Assembly: GCA_023374025.1 (NCBI GenBank)
Contig: SIJG01000087.1
Location: forward strand, 329,446-393,445
DNA length: 64,000 bases
Source of the DNA: Heterodera schachtii
Lineage: Eukaryota > Nematoda > Chromadorea > Rhabditida > Heteroderidae
Direction of reading: 5' to 3'
The notes under the pieces were generated by a model. It ran no database searches and was not told where the DNA came from. It worked only from the letters and a program-made list of their open reading frames with translations. Of the stretch, positions 60,316 to 64,000 are shown piece after piece. A program made the position numbers and the translations under genes. The number at the start of each line of letters is the position of its first letter. Position 1 is the first letter of the stretch.

Positions 60316-60650
60316 TAAGGGGTGCAATATGAACAGATAAAATTTTCTCATATTTACCAGCGCTTTTTCGATTTTCTCAGAAAATTTTACGAAATTGACT
60401 CCCCAATTTCAATGTTTTGGCGAATTGACCACACAAAATTTAAAAATTTACTCCACTTCACCTTAAAATACGTCAGAAAAAATAATCAATAATCCGTATC
60501 GTAATTTATACGGATAAGGATCAAGATACGGACTAAAAAATCCGGTAAATCCGTAGTCTGTAAAAATGCGTATCGGCCCAAAAAAATACGGATTACGCAC
60601 TACCGATCGTAGAAATCCGTATACGGATCCGGTCCGTAATCACTCTCTAA
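60316..60650 (-). mobile_element. element end related to the 20.7 kb element, inverted
   Basis: Read on the minus strand it starts TTAGAGAGTGATTACGG and continues with iterated CCGTAT/ACGGATT words, GGGCCGATACG, then CAATTCGCCAAAACATTGAA and GAAAATCGAAAAAGCGCTGG, parallel to 20,737-21,070. It ends in TTCATATTGCACCCCTTA. TAGAGAGTGATTA and TAAGGGGTGCAATA are weakly similar, a plausible eroded inverted terminal pair. Flanking octamers do not match well. No hairpin core is present. Confidence 0.6.
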
Positions 60651-60993
60651 TAAAAAGTATTGGAATGAAATTTTTGTAAAGAAAGAGTTATAAGGAAGGC
60701 AATGAATCCCAAAGATAAAAAAACATAAGAGAAAATAAATATAGAAATTGAAAAAATTGTAACAAAAGATTAAGCAAGGTTTATGAGACTTATTTTTAAT
60801 CTATATTAAAATATAAAAATAAGAAATAAATATTTAATATGTCGATAAAATAATGAAAATCAATTAAAAATAGAATAAATCTTAAATTTAATATTCAAAA
60901 TATTTTTATTAGAATTTGCTCATGGCATAAAAAATATTATATTAGGTTGATACTATTTATAATATAAATTAATTATTGGTAAATTGAAGACAA

Positions 60994-61051
60994 GGCATGG
61001 AAATAGACATTGGAAAAAAGTGATATGTATTTAATTAATTATAATATAAAT
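60994..61051. repeat. diverged fragment of the 1,177-bp unit
   Basis: GGCATGGAAATAGACATTGG, AAAAAAGTGATATGTATTTA, ATTAATTATAAT parallels GGAACATGGAAATAGACTTT, GGGAAAGTGATATGAATTTA in each array unit (38,377-38,431). Similarity is not obvious beyond this stretch. Confidence 0.55.
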
Positions 61052-62055
61052 TTAAAAATCCAAAGGATAAGAAATTTAATACTTTTAAAAACATTTTCGT
61101 TGAAATTCTGAAAAGAAAATATTTAATCTATTCAAAAAAAAACGAAAACATAATGAATATTTTCATTAAATTAATATTTTTTTAAAATATGTTAATATAT
61201 ACAAAAGGTTTATTATGTTAAAAGTATTTAAATTATATATAATTTAAATTTAAAATATCAAAAATATATAAAAATAAAAATAATTATGCTGGTGATATGC
61301 TCTCCACAGACAGACCAAAAAATTGTTAATTAAATTTTAAGTACAAACTATTTATTCAAAAAATTCTTTGATACTCAAATATTTTACTTAAATATACTAG
61401 ATTAATAATTTTAATTTAATTTTCTTTTTTACCCATCTTTTTCTAAATTTAAATGTATTATTAAGTAAGAGGACATAAATTTATAAAGGCGGCAATCTGT
61501 ATATAAAACTACCATTAATCATAAAAGAGATTATTTGCTAAATATTATTTTATAATCGCAGTGTAAATCACTACAAATCAATTCAATGCTACATCGTAAT
61601 TATAATTCAATAAAAAATATTTGTGTGAAATTATGATTTAATGGGTATTTAGTGCAGAATTTAGTAAAATAGTTTCATAAATAATATTGTTTAAAAATCT
61701 AAAAATTAATTAACAAACTTTATTTATAAATATCGTCAACTTAAATAAATGTTCAGAATTATTTTATTTTAAATTTCATATTTATTTACTTGCATTATTT
61801 CAAAAATAAACATAAAGAGTATTTTCAATAGAACATTTGGAACTGATGAGTATCGGAGAGATCTACAAATAAAAATAAAATTCATTAAAAAACAAATTTA
61901 GAAAAGATGAATAAATCTAAAAATATATCAAATTATAAAATAATTAAACAATAATTGACGAATCTTTGAATAAATAAAATAATGAAGTTCTAAGAAGTTG
62001 TTCTATAATAGTGATTATAAACAGAAAAAACCATATTTTATTGCAAAATTGGAGG

Positions 62056-62118
62056 AATTGAAAAAACTGAACCAAATATTTGAAGGATTTTTTGAATAAA
62101 ATAGTAAATTTATTAACA
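62056..62118. repeat. local direct duplication, copy 1
   Basis: AATTGAAAAAACTGAACCAA, ATATTTGAAGGATTTTTTGA, ATAAAATAGTAAATT recurs at 62,528-62,590 (473 bp apart). Confidence 0.75.
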
Positions 62119-62508
62119 AAAAACCGAATTCAAGATTTATTAATGTTTAAAACTGTGTCGAATAGAAATTAAAATAATCAACAATAGGTAAGGATTATCA
62201 TGTGATAAATCATCTCACAGAAAGAGAATAAATTTTATTGTTAATATATCTAAAAATTCTTATATATTAAGTTAATTTAAATATACGAGAATAATCACAA
62301 TTAATATAAAAAATTTACAAATATTACTTTTCAGCCATTTAAATGTTAATAGAAAAATAGAGAATATAATGGAGGATCTTTTTTATAACGGCAAAAAATC
62401 TTCGAGAACTGTCTTATTTACCAAGAGAGATTTTGCTAAATATATAATTTAATATAAAAATTTAATAAATTAAGTAAATAAAAACAAATAAATTCAAGGG
62501 TTTATACA

Positions 62509-62590
62509 CAAAAAAAGGCACCAAATAATTGAAAAAAAAGAAAACCAAATATTTGAAGGATTTTTTGAATAAAATAGTAAATTATTAATT
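62509..62590. repeat. local duplication copy 2 joined to an AAAAAGGCACC fragment
   Basis: CACAAAAAAAGGCACCAAAT, AATTGAAAAAAAAG matches the word region of the 29.0 kb element. It runs directly into ACCAAATATTTGAAGGATTT, the duplicated sequence from 62,071. The junction suggests that a small element fragment and the duplication arose together. Confidence 0.6.
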
Positions 62591-63803
62591 AAAACATCAC
62601 CAATTAAAATCATGTTCAATAAAATAAATATTTAATTTGTTTTTAAACTTAAATTAAACACTATCATTTTAACATATAGCAATTTCATTTAGGAATCAAT
62701 TACTAATATTACAATAATATAAATATATTTAAACTTATTTAAATTGTATAAATATCGCGAACTTAATTACTATTCAGAATTATTATATTTATCAATAAAA
62801 TAAAGAACATATATCAAAGATTGGATTATTCTTTAAATTACATATTGAAAACATATACATCTTAGAATTTTAATGATTAAAATTTGAAAATTAAATAAAT
62901 TAATTTAAAATTTATTTTATAATTTTAAGAACAATTTCTATATTAAACTACGAATTTTGTTTTAAGATTAATTTTATAATAATAAGTAATAAGATTTTAT
63001 AAAAAATTTAACTAAAATGGACTAAGTTTTTTGATTTAAATAAATGCTTGGTTATATTTAAATACCATAGAATAATAAATTTATTAATAAAGTGAAAATA
63101 AAAATAATTAATGAAAAGTCAGGCTTTTTATTAATTAAATAAATATAAATTAATAAAATGACTTATCTTAATAATATATAGTTAAATCGACTTTATTATT
63201 TATATAAGAAAATAATTATTGATATTTCTAATATACACAAATATTTAATTAATAAAAAAAAAATTAGTCTATTACAAAATTTAAATGAATTATATTAAAG
63301 TTGAACAAATTATATTAGCTTTTCAGTTTGTTTATGAATAGCCTATGAATTAAATATTCAAAATTAAATTTTGGGATTTTTCGCTGGAAATTAAACATAA
63401 TTAATATAAATCAAGTTAAGAAATCCATTAATCATTCTCAAATGGAACTTTGATAATGATTTTTATAACTTTGTAAATTACTAAATCATTTAACAAAATG
63501 ATTTTTAAAAAATTTCAATAGAAAAATGAATTTTTAAATAAGCATAAAATTCAAAAAATGTTTAAATGTTATATTATGAAAGTGTTTTTTTTAATTAAGT
63601 AAGTCGGAAACGTAAAGAACAAAACAATATGAAAATTTTTTTTATTCATTATAATTAACGATTAAAAAAAGAAAAACCATAAAAAATTCTAAATAAAGGT
63701 ATAGAAATTTACAATAAATAAAATAATAAATATGCAAAAGGGAGTTAAAACTAATTTAAAATTTACTAATAAAATTTCAACAAAAAATAAAAAATTTTAC
63801 AAA

Positions 63804-63852
63804 ATATTCTTCGTGTAGTGTTACTTGTAAGTAGCCATTTGATCAAGAAATT
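63804..63852 (-). other. variable cassette M14
   Basis: Minus strand: anchor AATTTCTTGATCAAATGGCT, then ACTTACAAGTAACACTACAC, GAAG. GGCTACTTACA and the upstream TTTATTCTTTATTAAATAA are shared with the 26.0 kb cassette; the rest of the insert differs. Confidence 0.55.
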
Positions 63853-64000
63853 ATTTAATAAAGAATAAATATACTACTTCGTCACAGTTAATGCAGCTAA
63901 ATATTACATTGAAAAAGGTAATATCAAAAATCAATGTTCATTTATGAGTAAAAATAGAGAAATATTTTTTTTAATATAAATTTTCAATTTTTAAAAAAAA

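Larger units (their letters stand above)
57950..64000 (-). other. A-rich noncoding block to window end
   Basis: The + strand is A-dominated. It contains an inverted-repeat element (58.2-58.5 kb), three minus-strand cassettes, an element end (60.3-60.65 kb), a diverged segment of the 1,177-bp unit (61.0 kb) and a local duplication (62.1/62.5 kb). No gene is supported; the remaining stretches, including 58,510-59,415 and 62,595-63,800, show nothing. Confidence 0.65.

Overview
This window looks like non-genic DNA from a eukaryote with an extremely A+T-rich genome (about four fifths A+T by eye; not counted). No open reading frame longer than about 133 codons occurs. None of those present shows a recognisable domain, convincing exon structure or protein-like composition, so no protein-coding gene is called. 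The repeat content is eukaryotic: hAT-like DNA transposon remnants with 8-bp target duplications, Tc1/mariner-like ends, and tRNA-derived pol III A/B-box relics. I cannot name the organism. Some nematodes and some parasitoid wasps have genomes this A+T-rich, but nothing here decides between such groups.

Layout. The strand composition is strongly asymmetric and flips in blocks. The + strand is T-rich from 1 to about 19 kb, A-rich from about 19.5 to 46.5 kb (with a T-rich island near 29.7-30.4 kb), T-rich about 46.6-50.7 kb, A-rich about 50.8-56.1 kb, T-rich about 56.2-57.9 kb, and A-rich from there to the end. Set in this background are about twenty short islands of ordinary base composition (30-60 nt). 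Most are preceded by a conserved TTCTTG(T/A) anchor on the T-rich strand, and about eight are followed by a second anchor resembling TTGGTCGTTGAATTTTTG. The middle differs in almost every copy. The orientation of the islands follows the T-rich strand through every flip. This is the most unusual feature of the window and I do not recognise it. It could be a family of small independent transcription units, for example motif-dependent small-RNA loci, or the fast-evolving part of an old repeat.

Mobile elements. Three non-autonomous hAT-like elements have matching terminal repeats; two also have exact 8-bp target duplications (15,357-15,949 and 26,214-27,356) and one an imperfect duplication (1,094-1,797). 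Further candidate elements and solo ends lie at 0.4, 6.6, 8.0, 17.9, 20.7, 25.2, 29.0, 36.2, 51.5 and 60.3 kb. Each has its own iterated subterminal word (CGGGGTT, AAATATGTA, ACCCGGA, GTCTCG, CCGTAT, GTGGATGAG and others), yet seven copies of one internal core with a G+C-rich hairpin (GGCGGYGCC-TATC-GGCACCGCC) recur, mostly inside these elements. A 297-305 bp element with 27-bp inverted ends (32,719-33,023) carries a tRNA-like A/B-box pair.

Large repeats. A tandem array of a 1,177-1,178 bp unit (37,583-41,342, about 3.2 copies) has a diverged, inverted, single-copy relative at 12.5-13.7 kb. Smaller duplications lie at 1.9/3.1, 3.9-4.3, 8.9/49.6, 18.26-18.5, 27.8/28.4, 48.4, 56.2/57.3, 58.3 and 62.1/62.5 kb. 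Stretches not listed individually hold only A+T-rich sequence in which I see nothing definable.
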